From JAUVUV01 sp964548275 (GTDB lineage: Bacteria; Gemmatimonadota; Glassbacteria; GWA2-58-10), in assembly GCA_964548275.1 (NCBI GenBank), contig CAZJQI010000019.1:6411-70410 (forward strand): a stretch of 64,000 bases of DNA, given 5' to 3'. A model generated the notes under the pieces. The model saw nothing but the letters and a program-made list of their open reading frames with translations. It did not search any database and was not told the DNA's origin. Below are positions 1-9,029 of this stretch, one piece after another (the first letter of the stretch is position 1; each line of letters begins with the position of its first letter). Made by a program: the position numbers and the translations under genes.

Positions 1-211
1 GACTCGGGGTTTGGATCGTGGGGTTGCCGCCGCGGTTCCAGTCTCCGTAGCCCATGTCATCAGCGAAAAGGATCACGAAATTGGGCTTTTTGCCATCCGA
101 ACCGGCCGTCCTCCCTGAGCAGGCGGTTTCGAATAACGAACCCGCAGCCAGTGCACCTGCAGCCGTAAGACCGAGCTGTCCGAGAAAAGACCTTCTGTTG
201 ATGGAATTCAT
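1..211 (-). CDS. Sulfatase, N-terminal part, Tat-exported (runs off window start)
   Basis: Only the first 70 codons are present; the gene continues past base 1. The protein starts MNSINRRSFLGQLGL, a twin-arginine signal (RR at residues 6-7) followed by an Ala-rich hydrophobic stretch and a Cys. Then comes PNFVILFADDMGYGDW, the typical first beta strand of formylglycine-dependent sulfatases, in which the paired Asp residues bind the catalytic calcium. The formylglycine Cys/Ser motif would lie beyond the window edge. Sulfatases of this type remove sulfate esters from polysaccharides in the periplasm or outside the cell. A palindromic element separates the start from the next gene, so it has its own upstream region. 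The family assignment is secure; the substrate cannot be read from this fragment. Confidence 0.88.
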   Translation of the reverse strand, partial: MNSINRRSFLGQLGLTAAGALAAGSLFETACSGRTAGSDGKKPNFVILFADDMGYGDWNRGGNPTIQTPS

Positions 212-250
212 CTGTAACCTTCCGGATTGATGTTCTATGCGATTTCAATT

Positions 251-277
251 GTAGGGGCACGGCGCGCCGTGCCCTTA
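251..277. repeat. REP-like palindrome (GGGCACGGCG/CGCCGTGCCC)
   Basis: A 20-bp perfect palindrome at 255-274, extended on both sides by GTAG/TTAC. It fills the gap between the sulfatase start and the end of the RraA-like gene. It has the same architecture (GTAGGGGC outer arm, variable self-complementary centre) as the elements near 16488, 33120, 50052 and 56287. Confidence 0.7.
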
Positions 278-286
278 CTGGTTGGG

Positions 287-1120
287 CTATTTCACTGTCT
301 GGTCCAAGGGGATTCCCAGGCGCTCGTAGGTTCTTCTTCTGCCCTCCTTGTCGCCGTCGAGGATATTCCTGGCATAGAGAGCCACCTTTTCGGCCACAGC
401 CCGCGGGACCACCACCACCCCGTCTCCGTCAGCCACTAGCATATCGCCGGGGCAGACCAGCACTCCGCCGATTTCCACGGGCCGGTTGATCGACTCAAGC
501 TCGTTGCGCCCGGGCCGGATGCCCCGTCCCGTGTGGCGAAGGTACAGCGGAACACGCTCCTTTGCCACCTCGTCCACATCCCGGCTGGAGGCGTCGGTGA
601 CCACACCCACGGCCCCTTTCTCGAACCACTTGAGTATGTTGTTCGAGCCGATCGAGCCGATATCCCCCTGTTCGACATCATCGATCACGATCGCAGTGCC
701 CGGCTCGATTATCGAAACAAAAGCTTCCGAGGAGAGCTCCCTGTACCATTCACCCTCCCACCTGGAAAAATCCTCACCAGGCTCAGGAAGATGCCCCCGC
801 TGAGAGGGAACGTAACGCATGGTGAGGGCGATCCCGCGGAACTGGTGTTTGAGCGAGTCCAGGTCTCGCCAGGAGGGCTGAATCGAGTGATGCACCAGGC
901 CCCGGTTCGGCAGGCCCACCATGTCCAGTCCGTCGGAGACATCCGCCACGCGGAGGCCCTCGTAGAGTTTTAGCAGGACAACGTTCTGCTCGGCAGTGTA
1001 GGTTCTGGTCCCGATAAAATTAATCCCTTGTCGAAGGCTCTGCTCATCGGCAGTCTGAGCTGATGACAGCCGAAATAAAACAGGAATCAGCAGCATAGCT
1101 GTCAGGATCAAGGCTCGCAT
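287..1120 (-). CDS. Exported RraA-like (HMG/CHA aldolase / dimethylmenaquinone methyltransferase-like) protein
   Basis: 277 residues from the ATG at 1120, chosen because it gives a clean signal peptide (MRALILTAMLLIPVLFRLSSAQ); the frame stays open to 1192 but that extension has no signal character. The C-terminal two thirds resemble the RraA/HMG aldolase fold: a stretch around SNNILKWFEKGAVGVVTDAS followed by the Arg-Asp pair of the substrate and metal site, then VPLY and a late GDGVVVVPR strand. RraA itself inhibits RNase E, while most relatives are oxaloacetate decarboxylases or 4-hydroxy-4-methyl-2-oxoglutarate aldolases in the cytoplasm. A signal peptide is therefore unusual. It sits beside an exported sulfatase and a lipoprotein glycosidase, so a periplasmic role on keto-acid or sugar-acid substrates is plausible but unproven. 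Confidence 0.75.
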   Translation of the reverse strand: MRALILTAMLLIPVLFRLSSAQTADEQSLRQGINFIGTRTYTAEQNVVLLKLYEGLRVADVSDGLDMVGLPNRGLVHHSIQPSWRDLDSLKHQFRGIALTMRYVPSQRGHLPEPGEDFSRWEGEWYRELSSEAFVSIIEPGTAIVIDDVEQGDIGSIGSNNILKWFEKGAVGVVTDASSRDVDEVAKERVPLYLRHTGRGIRPGRNELESINRPVEIGGVLVCPGDMLVADGDGVVVVPRAVAEKVALYARNILDGDKEGRRRTYERLGIPLDQTVK

Positions 1121-1416
1121 GGGCACCCCGCGTGTTAAGGTTCTGAGGTTTAAAAAAGTATGAGGAAAATATTCGATCCCGGTGACAATCACCCGGTAAA
1201 GCAGGGAAGGATTTTACAAAATTCAGCTTACCGCTCAATAAATAAATCTCCCGGCCCTGGATGTCAAAACAAACTTTTATATGTATCTATCCCGGGCAAT
1301 GCAGGCGATACTCAGCCTTGCGCTTTTTTTGTCTGGATACCGCCATTGGTGCGGGTTATATTTGTTTGCAAAACAGGCTGGAATATCCACAAAAATACAA
1401 TCAGCGGGGGCAAACG
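1121..1416. other. Divergent intergenic region
   Basis: Lies between the divergently read RraA-like gene and the glycosidase. It holds one candidate minus-strand promoter (1239-1267). The frame of the glycosidase stays open through part of it, but no signal peptide or ribosome site supports an earlier start. No repeat or RNA gene is recognised. Confidence 0.5.
1239..1267 (-). promoter_or_regulatory. Candidate sigma-70 promoter for the RraA-like gene
   Basis: On the minus strand a perfect TTGACA (1262-1267) is followed after 17 bases by TATTTA (1239-1244). The -35 is perfect and the spacing ideal; the -10 is weak. Confidence 0.35.
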
Positions 1417-3546
1417 ATGCGTACTTTATCCGTTCTATACCTGCTCTGGCTCATTTTTACCCTGGCCTCCTGCGCACCCCGTCCCCTTTCAGACGCAGAG
1501 ATTAAAAGGTGGGAAATCCAGAACGGCGTGCTCTCAGTCGGCGGTGTTGCAGTGATCGAGAATGTTCCGGGCGGGGTTAGAGTATCTGTCTCCGGGAACA
1601 CTGCCAAAGGCACATTCCTGCGCCTTCTCACGGATGACACGGGGGTCGGCATTCAGCGCTGGAGCGGATTCAAGCTGACCGATGCTGTGCGCCTTACCCC
1701 TTATTTCAGGATGAAACCCTGGTGGACCAGGCCGGCATTCGTGGACAGCGAAAGGGAGGTTCCGCCGGAGACCCAGGCCCTGCTTTGGAAACGCACGGAC
1801 GGTAAAATCGGGCTTGTTCTTCCTCTTCTTGACCGGGGCTACCGGTTAACCCTCGAGGGAGACAGTGCGGGTTTGGGTATCATCGCGGACAATAACATGT
1901 CCCTGGGAGAAACCGGAGTAACCCTGGTGGGTGTGTATGCGGCCCTGGGCGATGACCCGTACAAGCTGCTCGAACAGGCTTTCAGCACTGTGGTAGAGTG
2001 TATGGGCGTGGGAAGCCTGCGTGGTGAAAAACCCCTGCCCCCCTGGATCGACCGCCTGGGCTGGGCTTCCTGGTACGCTTTCTGGCAGGAGGTGACCGAG
2101 GAAAAGTTCCTTGCCGGGATCGGCTCCCTGGAGGATGCCGGGGTGAACCTGGGGTACGTTCTGCTGGATGACGGCTGGGAAAGCGTGAACCGGAACAGGA
2201 GACTTCTCACCTCGTTCGAGCCTGACCCGAAAAAATTCCCCCACGGGCTGAAATGGCTGGTGGATAAGGTTACCCGCGATTATGGTGTGCCTTACTTTCT
2301 CATCTGGCACACCCTGGAGGGATACTGGAGCGGTATAGACTCGCTGAGCCCTGAGATGGCAATCTACAAAACCTACCCAACAGACGGCCGCTCGAACAGG
2401 GATTTCCCACCGCGCTACGAGAGATACCTGAAAGGGAGATGGAATACATTCTACCCGGAATGTGCCGAGGCTTTTTTCTTCGACTACCACGCCTACCTGT
2501 CCACGAAAGGCGTTGACGGGGTGAAGGTGGACAACCAGTCTGACCTGGGGTACATGACATACGACCTGGGCCCGATGACCGAGGTGATGGGTGCCTACGT
2601 GCGGGCGCTGGAAAGCTCCGCCGAACACCATTACGGCCCTGGCAACGTGCTCAACTGCATGTCCATGGTAACTGACGCACTCTACCAGTACAGGAGAAGC
2701 TCGATTGTGCGCACCTCCACGGATTTTTTCCCGGACAGCGCCTCAAGCTGGGGCCCGCACCTGGTGCTCAACGCGTACAACTCGCTGATCTGGGGCAACC
2801 TGATCCAGCCGGACTGGGACATGTTCAAATCCGTGCACCCCTGGGCAGCGTTCCATGCAGCAGCCCGGGCAATCTCAGGCGGGCCGGTGTATCTTTCTGA
2901 TGAGCCGGGCAAGCACGATCTAAGCCTGATTCGAAAGGTCGCCCTGGCTGACAGCCGTATCCTGCGCCCTGCAGATTGCGCCCGTCCCACAGCGGATATC
3001 CTTTTCCGCAACCCGCAAACAGAGAATGTGCTGCTGAAAGTATTCAACCGCAACCGGGCAGGCTTTTTTATCCTGGCAGCGTTTAACTGCAACTATTTGA
3101 TAGAGGCAAGCGATACGATCACGGATACGCTGGCAGTGGCTCTGGCTTACGGAACCAGCACTGACAGTGTCTATGCGGTTCTGGAGTCAGGCAGCCGCGA
3201 GCCGGTACTGAGGAAGGCAAACCAAAGCTGGCGGATTTCTCTCTCTCCCGGCGGGTTCAAGATTTTTACAGTCTCGGCAGTGAACAAAGGGGTCGCTCCG
3301 CTGGGTATCCCCGGCATGTACAACAGTGGGGGAATTTTCCAATCCTGCGGCTGGGAAAACTCCCGTGCCTACAAGGCCTGTATCGCCTCAGGCGGCGAAA
3401 TAGCATTTTACAGTGAAGTGAAGCCTGCGAGAGTGGAGGATTCTGCTACTGGTAAAGAAATTCAACATATTTACAATGAGACCACGAAACTTCTAACAGT
3501 AAAACTCGAAGGAACTCAACCCCGCAGCCTGAGCCTGATTTTCTGA
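1417..3546 (+). CDS. GH36-type glycoside hydrolase (alpha-galactosidase / raffinose-synthase-like), lipoprotein
   Basis: 709 residues from the ATG at 1417, which follows GCGGGGG and gives a lipoprotein signal ending in the lipobox LASC. The body resembles the Sip1/raffinose synthase branch of glycoside hydrolase family 36: a beta-rich N-terminal domain, then a TIM barrel with YVLLDDGWES near residue 247 and GVKVDNQSD near residue 369. The Asp of the latter (about 372) is the expected nucleophile. A small beta domain ends the protein. Members act on alpha-galactosides, by hydrolysis or transglycosylation. The lipobox places it on the inner or outer membrane facing the periplasm or outside. It stands alone on the plus strand, facing the hydrolases at 3595-5391. 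Fold and family are confident; the exact sugar is not. Confidence 0.85.
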   Translation: MRTLSVLYLLWLIFTLASCAPRPLSDAEIKRWEIQNGVLSVGGVAVIENVPGGVRVSVSGNTAKGTFLRLLTDDTGVGIQRWSGFKLTDAVRLTPYFRMKPWWTRPAFVDSEREVPPETQALLWKRTDGKIGLVLPLLDRGYRLTLEGDSAGLGIIADNNMSLGETGVTLVGVYAALGDDPYKLLEQAFSTVVECMGVGSLRGEKPLPPWIDRLGWASWYAFWQEVTEEKFLAGIGSLEDAGVNLGYVLLDDGWESVNRNRRLLTSFEPDPKKFPHGLKWLVDKVTRDYGVPYFLIWHTLEGYWSGIDSLSPEMAIYKTYPTDGRSNRDFPPRYERYLKGRWNTFYPECAEAFFFDYHAYLSTKGVDGVKVDNQSDLGYMTYDLGPMTEVMGAYVRALESSAEHHYGPGNVLNCMSMVTDALYQYRRSSIVRTSTDFFPDSASSWGPHLVLNAYNSLIWGNLIQPDWDMFKSVHPWAAFHAAARAISGGPVYLSDEPGKHDLSLIRKVALADSRILRPADCARPTADILFRNPQTENVLLKVFNRNRAGFFILAAFNCNYLIEASDTITDTLAVALAYGTSTDSVYAVLESGSREPVLRKANQSWRISLSPGGFKIFTVSAVNKGVAPLGIPGMYNSGGIFQSCGWENSRAYKACIASGGEIAFYSEVKPARVEDSATGKEIQHIYNETTKLLTVKLEGTQPRSLSLIF

Positions 3547-3594
3547 ATTTGATGCTGTTAATCTTGAAGTTCGAGATCTTGCTGAAACAGGCTA

Positions 3595-4437
3595 TTATCT
3601 GCTCTCCCAGTCTCCCCGCAGGAACTCCAATGCGATCCGCGTGAAAACAGGCGCATTCTTGCCGCCAACAGGTCCGTGACCCCCATTCGGTACGATCCAG
3701 AGATAGGAATCAGGAATGGCGCCGTACATCTCCACTGGTATCGACACTGGAAAGAAGCGGTCCCGGTCTCCATGCACGATCAGGGTTCTTGCCGTGATGG
3801 TTGAGAGATAGGGCGAGGTGAAATTCATATCATCGTAGCTGTCCTTGAAGTTGTTAAACTGGGTGAGCAAAGCCCGGATTTGATCGTCTCCGTGCTTATG
3901 ATTTTTTCGCAGGTTCTCCCATCGTTCCGGGCTGATACTGTCAGGTGAGGTTCGGCGCATGATAGCCCGTGCCTGCTCGGGGAAATAGATGGTAGAGCCG
4001 ATCAGAATCATGGCCTCGACCCGTGCAGGCTGCTGTGTGGCCATATGTGTCAATGTCATGCCACCGGTGCTGGAGCCTATTGCTTTGAACCGCTCGATCC
4101 CTAATTGATCCAGCAGGGCAAAGACATCCAGTGCAGACTGCCGGTGAGTGAACCGGTTTGTCGGGTTGGTGGAGCGGCCATGGCCCCGGAGATCAGGGAT
4201 AATCAGACGGTAATGCGCTGCGAAATCGTCAATGAAGTTTCCCCAGGACCGACCGGTTCCTGTGAACCCGTGCAGCAGCACAAGAGGATCGCCCTGGCCG
4301 TGTATCTCGTAGTACATCTGCATGCCGTTAATCGATGCCGCGTGTCCTTGCACCGGCTCCTGCGCCCGAATCGACTCCACGGGAAAAGTGAACGCAACAG
4401 CAGCGATCAGAACGAGTAATTTTTTAGCGTGCGACAT
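3595..4437 (-). CDS. Exported alpha/beta hydrolase
   Basis: 280 residues. The ATG at 4437 is preceded by AAGGAG, and the first 25 residues are a signal peptide ending VESIRAQ. HGFTGTGRSW is the oxyanion-hole region, GSSTGG carries the nucleophile Ser, HGDRDRFFP the acid and NGGHGP the His, so the catalytic triad is complete. Such enzymes hydrolyse esters, lactones or related bonds; the substrate cannot be told from sequence. A second, divergent alpha/beta hydrolase lies 99 bases upstream on the same strand, and the two may be cotranscribed. Confidence 0.82.
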   Translation of the reverse strand: MSHAKKLLVLIAAVAFTFPVESIRAQEPVQGHAASINGMQMYYEIHGQGDPLVLLHGFTGTGRSWGNFIDDFAAHYRLIIPDLRGHGRSTNPTNRFTHRQSALDVFALLDQLGIERFKAIGSSTGGMTLTHMATQQPARVEAMILIGSTIYFPEQARAIMRRTSPDSISPERWENLRKNHKHGDDQIRALLTQFNNFKDSYDDMNFTSPYLSTITARTLIVHGDRDRFFPVSIPVEMYGAIPDSYLWIVPNGGHGPVGGKNAPVFTRIALEFLRGDWESR

Positions 4438-4536
4438 GGGGATACTCCTTTCTAGATTAACCTGGAACCCGAAAAACTAAAAAATGGAATCCCGTCTCTG
4501 ATAAATAGTCGTTTTCGTTTTTAAGAAGATTAAACT

Positions 4537-5391
4537 TTATTCCATCCCTGCCAGGCGTACGAATTCAGCCACAGCTTCGGCAAGGAGGCGGTTGAAAGTT
4601 TCGGGGTCTTCCAGCATCACGAAATGACCCACTCTGGACATATCCACCGCTTCAAAAGAGGAGGCATACCGCCTGCCAGCCACAACATTTGTAGGACTAG
4701 TGTCAGAGTTGATACAACGAATTGGCGCCCGCACCTGCTGAAGTGCTCGTGTAAGTTCACTGTTCCTGTAGTTAAACAGCGCTTCTACCGCGCCCACTCC
4801 GACTTGCTGAGGGACCGCGGACATGTCGGCGACAACCTTTTCGACCAGAGCAGAATCGGAGGTGGGTGTGAACATAGCACGCACAAAATCCGCGGTTGTC
4901 TCCGAGAAATTGGCACTCAAAGAGGCCAGTAATTCGTCTATTTGGAATTTTTGCTCGACATTGTGAAAAGTGTCCGCTGCTACCAGGCCTATCACGCGTT
5001 CAGGTATGCGCTGCGCCGCCTCCAGGATCACTGGCCCTCCCATGGAGTGCCCGATCAGCACAACGTTATCCAGGCCGAGTTTGTCCACCACTGCCACGAC
5101 ATCCTCACCGAAGGCCTCCATTGTATAATCCTTGCGGCCCAGGCCGGACTCGCCGTGGCCTGCAAGATCAACTGTCACCACCTTATAGCGCTTAGAAAAA
5201 AAAGGCGCCTGGGCATCCCAATAGGTTTTGTCGCAGCACCAGCCGTGGACAAAAACCAGAGCCGGAGTGCCGCTGCCCTGCACGTGGAAACTGATCTGAA
5301 TCCCGTCGGCTGAAATGGCGGTATGCCTGGGTGCGCAGCTGCCTGTCATAATCACAAACCCCCATAAAAGAATTGCAGATATTTTTCTCAT
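4537..5391 (-). CDS. Alpha/beta hydrolase, probable lipoprotein
   Basis: 284 residues, ATG at 5391 behind an AGGAG site. The N-terminus (MRKISAILLWGFVIMTGSC) is a short lipoprotein signal with the lipobox MTGSC. HGWCCDKTYWD is the oxyanion region, IGHSMGG the nucleophile elbow, and VGHFVMLED carries the catalytic His, so the enzyme looks active. It resembles haloperoxidase-like/esterase alpha/beta hydrolases. It lies upstream of the hydrolase at 3595-4437 in the same direction; the pair may be paralogues, although their sequences are clearly divergent. Substrate unknown. Confidence 0.82.
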   Translation of the reverse strand: MRKISAILLWGFVIMTGSCAPRHTAISADGIQISFHVQGSGTPALVFVHGWCCDKTYWDAQAPFFSKRYKVVTVDLAGHGESGLGRKDYTMEAFGEDVVAVVDKLGLDNVVLIGHSMGGPVILEAAQRIPERVIGLVAADTFHNVEQKFQIDELLASLSANFSETTADFVRAMFTPTSDSALVEKVVADMSAVPQQVGVGAVEALFNYRNSELTRALQQVRAPIRCINSDTSPTNVVAGRRYASSFEAVDMSRVGHFVMLEDPETFNRLLAEAVAEFVRLAGME

Positions 5392-5511
5392 TGTTGACTC
5401 CTATTTGTTTCCAAAGATAACCTGTTTCAACTACCGGATCATTTATGAGTTTAGAACGTCCACTAATCAGACATGATCGGAGCCAATGCGGATCATAAAT
5501 CCACTGCCTTT

Positions 5512-7416
5512 TCAGTCAGGTTCTTTCTTTTCTTTAAGCAATTTTTTCAAAAAGCCGGGCAGCTCTTTTACCGGCTTATCTCCTGATTGCGCTCCGATTC
5601 TGTCGCTCCCGGCACCGGTGGAATCCGCGTCCTTTGGTTTGGAGGGCAGAAGGCGGTCGATCAGCTTATCGAGCTGGCGGCCGAGTTTTCTGCCCAGCCG
5701 CCTGGCAACAGGCCGCATGTCCCAGTTTACCAGGGGGTCGTCCGTTGTTCCGCCGATCTTGAAATCAAGCTCCAGCCTGTCTTTCTTACCGGTCAGCAGG
5801 CTGGCGACCTCGCCGGGGAGCCTGGAACGGTATTTCCGGGTGAGATTCTCGCTGAGAACCAGGGTGAGGGAATAATCCAGCGAACCGTCAAAACCCACTG
5901 AGCCTGAAACCAGCAGGTCGCTGACAGTTGTTTTGATTTCCAGATTGTCCCCGTAAACACGCTCATTGCTGATCTCGAACTTGCCGATCCACTGCTCAAT
6001 TGCCAGGTCTTTCAGTTCCTCGATTTTGGTCAGCCGGGCGAGCCTTTCCAGAGCAGGCCAGCCTGTGAGCCGTCCCTGGCTGAGAGTAAACTCGGCATGG
6101 CCGCTCAGGTTTTCGTCCAGAGATTTTTCCCCTCCCCTTTGACGTTCCAGGTGAATCTCCGTGGACACCAGGCCTGTGAGGTAACTGCCGAGCTTGCTGA
6201 AAGGAGAAAGCAGCTCGCCTACGCTCACCCGGACGGCTTTCAGATCGAGAGCGTATCCGGGAAGACCTGCTTTCCCCAATGTGATACTGCCGTTTCCGGC
6301 CAGCCTGCCGGAGAAAAAACCGGCGTCTATCCGCTGGATCGTGATCAGGCTGTCCCGGACTCTGAAAGCCAGCTTGACACTGTCCAGGGCTATCTCCGGA
6401 GTAACGTTAAGCCTTCCTGCTTGCAGACTAAACTCCGGGCCTTGCTCAGCCCCAGGCTTGTGCTCGATCCGGGCTGCAAGCTGAATGCGGCCCTCAAGCT
6501 CTTCCACCAGTCCGCCCGGCTTGCCGGATTCAGTGAGCAAGCCTGACAGCGGCGTAAGTTCATCCGCTGTGCCTTCCAATGACACCGAATAGCCGAGATC
6601 CTTCTTACCCAGGCCGTCCAGCCTGCCTGTACCTGTGAGCCGGATCCCGGTAAAATCCAATGTGATGCTTTTCAGAGAGATCTCCTCGAAAGATAATTTT
6701 TCCCCGGCCCTTGCAAAGCTTGCCGAAAAGTTCATTTCCAGGGGCAGAAACGCTCCGAGCCTGAAAAAAGTTTCCGAACTCGAAGATTTGATACCCTCCA
6801 GATGCACCCGGCCCTCTATGGTGGGAGAGGGTTCGGCATGTTCCAGCCCGCTGAGCGCAAAATGGGCCTCAAGCGGGCCCAGAGCCATTTCAAGCTTATT
6901 TCTCTGATCGAGGTAGTACACAGTAGCTTCCTCAGCCGATACAGCGAGCAGGACCAGGCTGAAACCAACTTCCTTTTCCCTGGCTGGCACTTTTTGGGGC
7001 TCCCCGGGTTTTTCTCTAAAGACGCGAGTGGCATTCAAAACTCCCGTCTTATCTCTTTCCATGTAAATTTCCGGACGGATTAGAGATAAGCTCGCGATTT
7101 CGACCCGGCGCATCAAAAGCGGAAGGAGCCTGAATTTCAGGTACAGGTTGTCTATGCGTAAAAAATACGGGGTAATCTCATCAGGGTGTGAGGCAACCTC
7201 GATCTCGCTCAAATTTACAGCGAAGCCCCGCCGGAAACTGATACCGACTTCCCCGACACTGCATTGACGTCCCGTGGTCCTTTCGACAGTTGATTCAACC
7301 AGCCGGCGCACCCCATCCGCCGGGAAAAACAGCTTTAGCCAGACAGCCAGTCCGGCGAAAAGCACGAGAAGAACCAGAGCGGTTATTCCGGCAATTCTAA
7401 AAACTTTCCTCTTCAT
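5512..7416 (-). CDS. AsmA-family envelope protein
   Basis: 634 residues from the ATG at 7416; a GTG two codons earlier is equally possible. One N-terminal transmembrane helix (residues about 9-30) is followed by a long periplasmic, beta-rich repetitive region, then a low-complexity Lys/Asp/Glu-rich tail. The N-terminal block after the helix (DGVRRLVESTVERTTGRQ, then VNLSEIEVAS) and the late block with DYSLTLVLSENLTRKY followed by FKIGGTTDDPLVNWD match AsmA-like proteins, which form bridge-like structures in the periplasm and affect phospholipid transport and outer-membrane assembly. It probably spans the periplasm from an inner-membrane anchor. It ends facing away from the TPR gene and lies upstream of the hydrolases. 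Confidence 0.8.
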   Translation of the reverse strand: MKRKVFRIAGITALVLLVLFAGLAVWLKLFFPADGVRRLVESTVERTTGRQCSVGEVGISFRRGFAVNLSEIEVASHPDEITPYFLRIDNLYLKFRLLPLLMRRVEIASLSLIRPEIYMERDKTGVLNATRVFREKPGEPQKVPAREKEVGFSLVLLAVSAEEATVYYLDQRNKLEMALGPLEAHFALSGLEHAEPSPTIEGRVHLEGIKSSSSETFFRLGAFLPLEMNFSASFARAGEKLSFEEISLKSITLDFTGIRLTGTGRLDGLGKKDLGYSVSLEGTADELTPLSGLLTESGKPGGLVEELEGRIQLAARIEHKPGAEQGPEFSLQAGRLNVTPEIALDSVKLAFRVRDSLITIQRIDAGFFSGRLAGNGSITLGKAGLPGYALDLKAVRVSVGELLSPFSKLGSYLTGLVSTEIHLERQRGGEKSLDENLSGHAEFTLSQGRLTGWPALERLARLTKIEELKDLAIEQWIGKFEISNERVYGDNLEIKTTVSDLLVSGSVGFDGSLDYSLTLVLSENLTRKYRSRLPGEVASLLTGKKDRLELDFKIGGTTDDPLVNWDMRPVARRLGRKLGRQLDKLIDRLLPSKPKDADSTGAGSDRIGAQSGDKPVKELPGFLKKLLKEKKEPD

Positions 7417-7555
7417 AAGCACTCAACTATTGAAAGCAATATCCTGGATAATAATACACAAGACGGAAGGCGTGCACATCAAACGGAACGGAGACAGAGA
7501 TTGCCTTATGATATATTAATCATGGAAACAGAGACAGTGTAATCGTAAAGGGGTG

Positions 7556-8728
7556 TTATTTCCCGAGCTTTTTCAGCAACTGTCTGGCCTGTTCGCGGCC
7601 GCCGCGGTAATCACTGTAATCGAGCACGGCTTCAAGCGATTGCCTTGCCTGCTCTTTTTCTCCCATCCGGAAATGAATCCTGCCCTTTTCCAGGTAAGTT
7701 GCCGGGAGTATCCATTCAGGGGTTACCTCAGAGCTTGCCAGGATCGAATCGAAACGCTTCAGCGCCATGGCGGATTTGCCTGTTTTGCTGTCGCAGTAGC
7801 CAAGCCGGAAAGTCATCGAGTAGCGGGAAAACATTTTATTCCGGTAAAAGGGGTAATTATTCTCGATCCTTTCGGCCACCTGTTGGAATATTTCCGCAGC
7901 TGCCTGGTATTCTTTGAGCCTGAGGAGGATGTCGCCGTAACGCCAGTGGATCAGCGGGTTGTCCGGATATTTTTCATGAAGTTTGCGGGCCATTTCCCTG
8001 ACCGAGCTGTCCGGGGTTTCGATCACCGAGTAAAGGTTCAGCAGCATGATCTTTGACGCGTCCCGGGAGTAAAGCCCGCGTGCTGCTGCCAGCCGAATGT
8101 TTTCCAGACCCTCCTCACGGTCTCCCTCGAACCCATAGACCAGGGCCAGAATCTTGATCATTTTGGGAAGCACATTGGTAAAATACTGGTAGATACCTCG
8201 ACCCAGATAGTTGTCGTAATATTCAGGGTCAATATTGAGCGCCTTCTCAATCGTATTCCAGGCTCGTTTGGCCAGGGGCGCCATTACGAGATATTTCCTC
8301 TCGATCATTGCCAGAAGAGCCTCCTGGCCGTAGATCGCGCCCAGGTAAAGAGTACCCTCGAACCGGCTTTCATTCCTGGAGCGTACTTTTTCAGCCACCC
8401 TGCAACAGTCGCGCACCGCCTCTTTGAACTTGCCTTTTAAAGCATCGCTGTCACTGCCCTCGGGTTGAAGGAAGATTCTCCAGGAACAGGCCACAGCACG
8501 GAAAAAATAACCGGCGGGCCTGGCCGGGTTACGCTCAATCCACCTGTCGATAAGACTATCCGCCTCATCCATCTTCATCGCCAACAGTAAACTTCCGGCC
8601 CTGTCCAAGTCCTCCTCGTACAGCGGATGGGAGATCTGGGCGCCCCGGCAATCACGCAAGAGGGGAACCAATAAGAAAGACAGGCAGAACAGGAACGCCG
8701 TCCTTGCCATTACCGGCAACAGGTTCAC
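7556..8728 (-). CDS. Exported TPR-repeat protein
   Basis: 390 residues. The start is GTG at 8728, nine bases after AAGGA; the signal peptide runs to about residue 30 (LLRDCRGA). The rest is alpha-helical, with tetratricopeptide-like repeats: MKMDEADSLIDRWIERNPARPAG near the N-terminus, then LINEAR repeats such as YPDNPLIHWRYGDILLRLKE and MGEKEQARQSLEAVLDYSD at the C-terminus. No catalytic motif is seen. It probably acts as a periplasmic scaffold or assembly partner. It follows no obvious operon; the AsmA-like gene is 139 bases downstream in the same direction. Confidence 0.75.
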   Translation of the reverse strand: MNLLPVMARTAFLFCLSFLLVPLLRDCRGAQISHPLYEEDLDRAGSLLLAMKMDEADSLIDRWIERNPARPAGYFFRAVACSWRIFLQPEGSDSDALKGKFKEAVRDCCRVAEKVRSRNESRFEGTLYLGAIYGQEALLAMIERKYLVMAPLAKRAWNTIEKALNIDPEYYDNYLGRGIYQYFTNVLPKMIKILALVYGFEGDREEGLENIRLAAARGLYSRDASKIMLLNLYSVIETPDSSVREMARKLHEKYPDNPLIHWRYGDILLRLKEYQAAAEIFQQVAERIENNYPFYRNKMFSRYSMTFRLGYCDSKTGKSAMALKRFDSILASSEVTPEWILPATYLEKGRIHFRMGEKEQARQSLEAVLDYSDYRGGREQARQLLKKLGK

Positions 8729-8946
8729 TTTTTAATAATCCTTGTTCAGATGAGACCTATCTCTAAAACTTCACTCTCTAAAATATACAGGAGAAAATAA
8801 TGTGCGCAGCAGTGCTCGAAAAAGAAAAAAATTGACTGATGATTCAGTCGATTGTTATCTTGCAATTAAATTTTCCCCCAGCCGATTCTCCTGATAAAAT
8901 ACTAATGAAGACTTAATTTTTCTGCAAACCCTTTCCATGTAAAAGA

Positions 8947-8993
8947 TTACCACATTTGGTATGGCATTTATAACTTTATACAATATATGGTAT
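8947..8993 (+). promoter_or_regulatory. Two NrdR-box-like operators upstream of nrdD
   Basis: The 16-mer ATACAATATATGGTAT at 8978-8993 matches the known NrdR box consensus (ACACWATATATWGTGT) at 13 of 16 positions. A weaker copy, TTACCACATTTGGTAT at 8947-8962 (9 of 16), starts exactly 31 bases earlier. Paired boxes about three helical turns apart are the usual NrdR arrangement. They abut the -35 element at 9001, so binding by the ATP/dATP-sensing repressor NrdR would block transcription. The match is seen directly; the regulator itself is not in this window. Confidence 0.7.
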
Positions 8994-9000
8994 TTTTTTC

Positions 9001-9029
9001 TTGACAGAGGGCAAACACCGTTCTAATAT
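9001..9029 (+). promoter_or_regulatory. Sigma-70 promoter of the nrdD operon
   Basis: Perfect TTGACA (9001-9006), 17-base spacer, TAATAT (9024-9029). It lies just downstream of the NrdR-like boxes and predicts a transcript start near 9036, leaving a leader of about 210 bases. Confidence 0.75.

Noticed and set aside
8800..8835. An 11-codon frame with a good ribosome site (MCAAVLEKEKN) followed by a small hairpin, like a leader peptide
   Set aside because: It is on the strand facing nrdD but 200 bases upstream of the operators and promoter, and no regulatory amino acid run is present.
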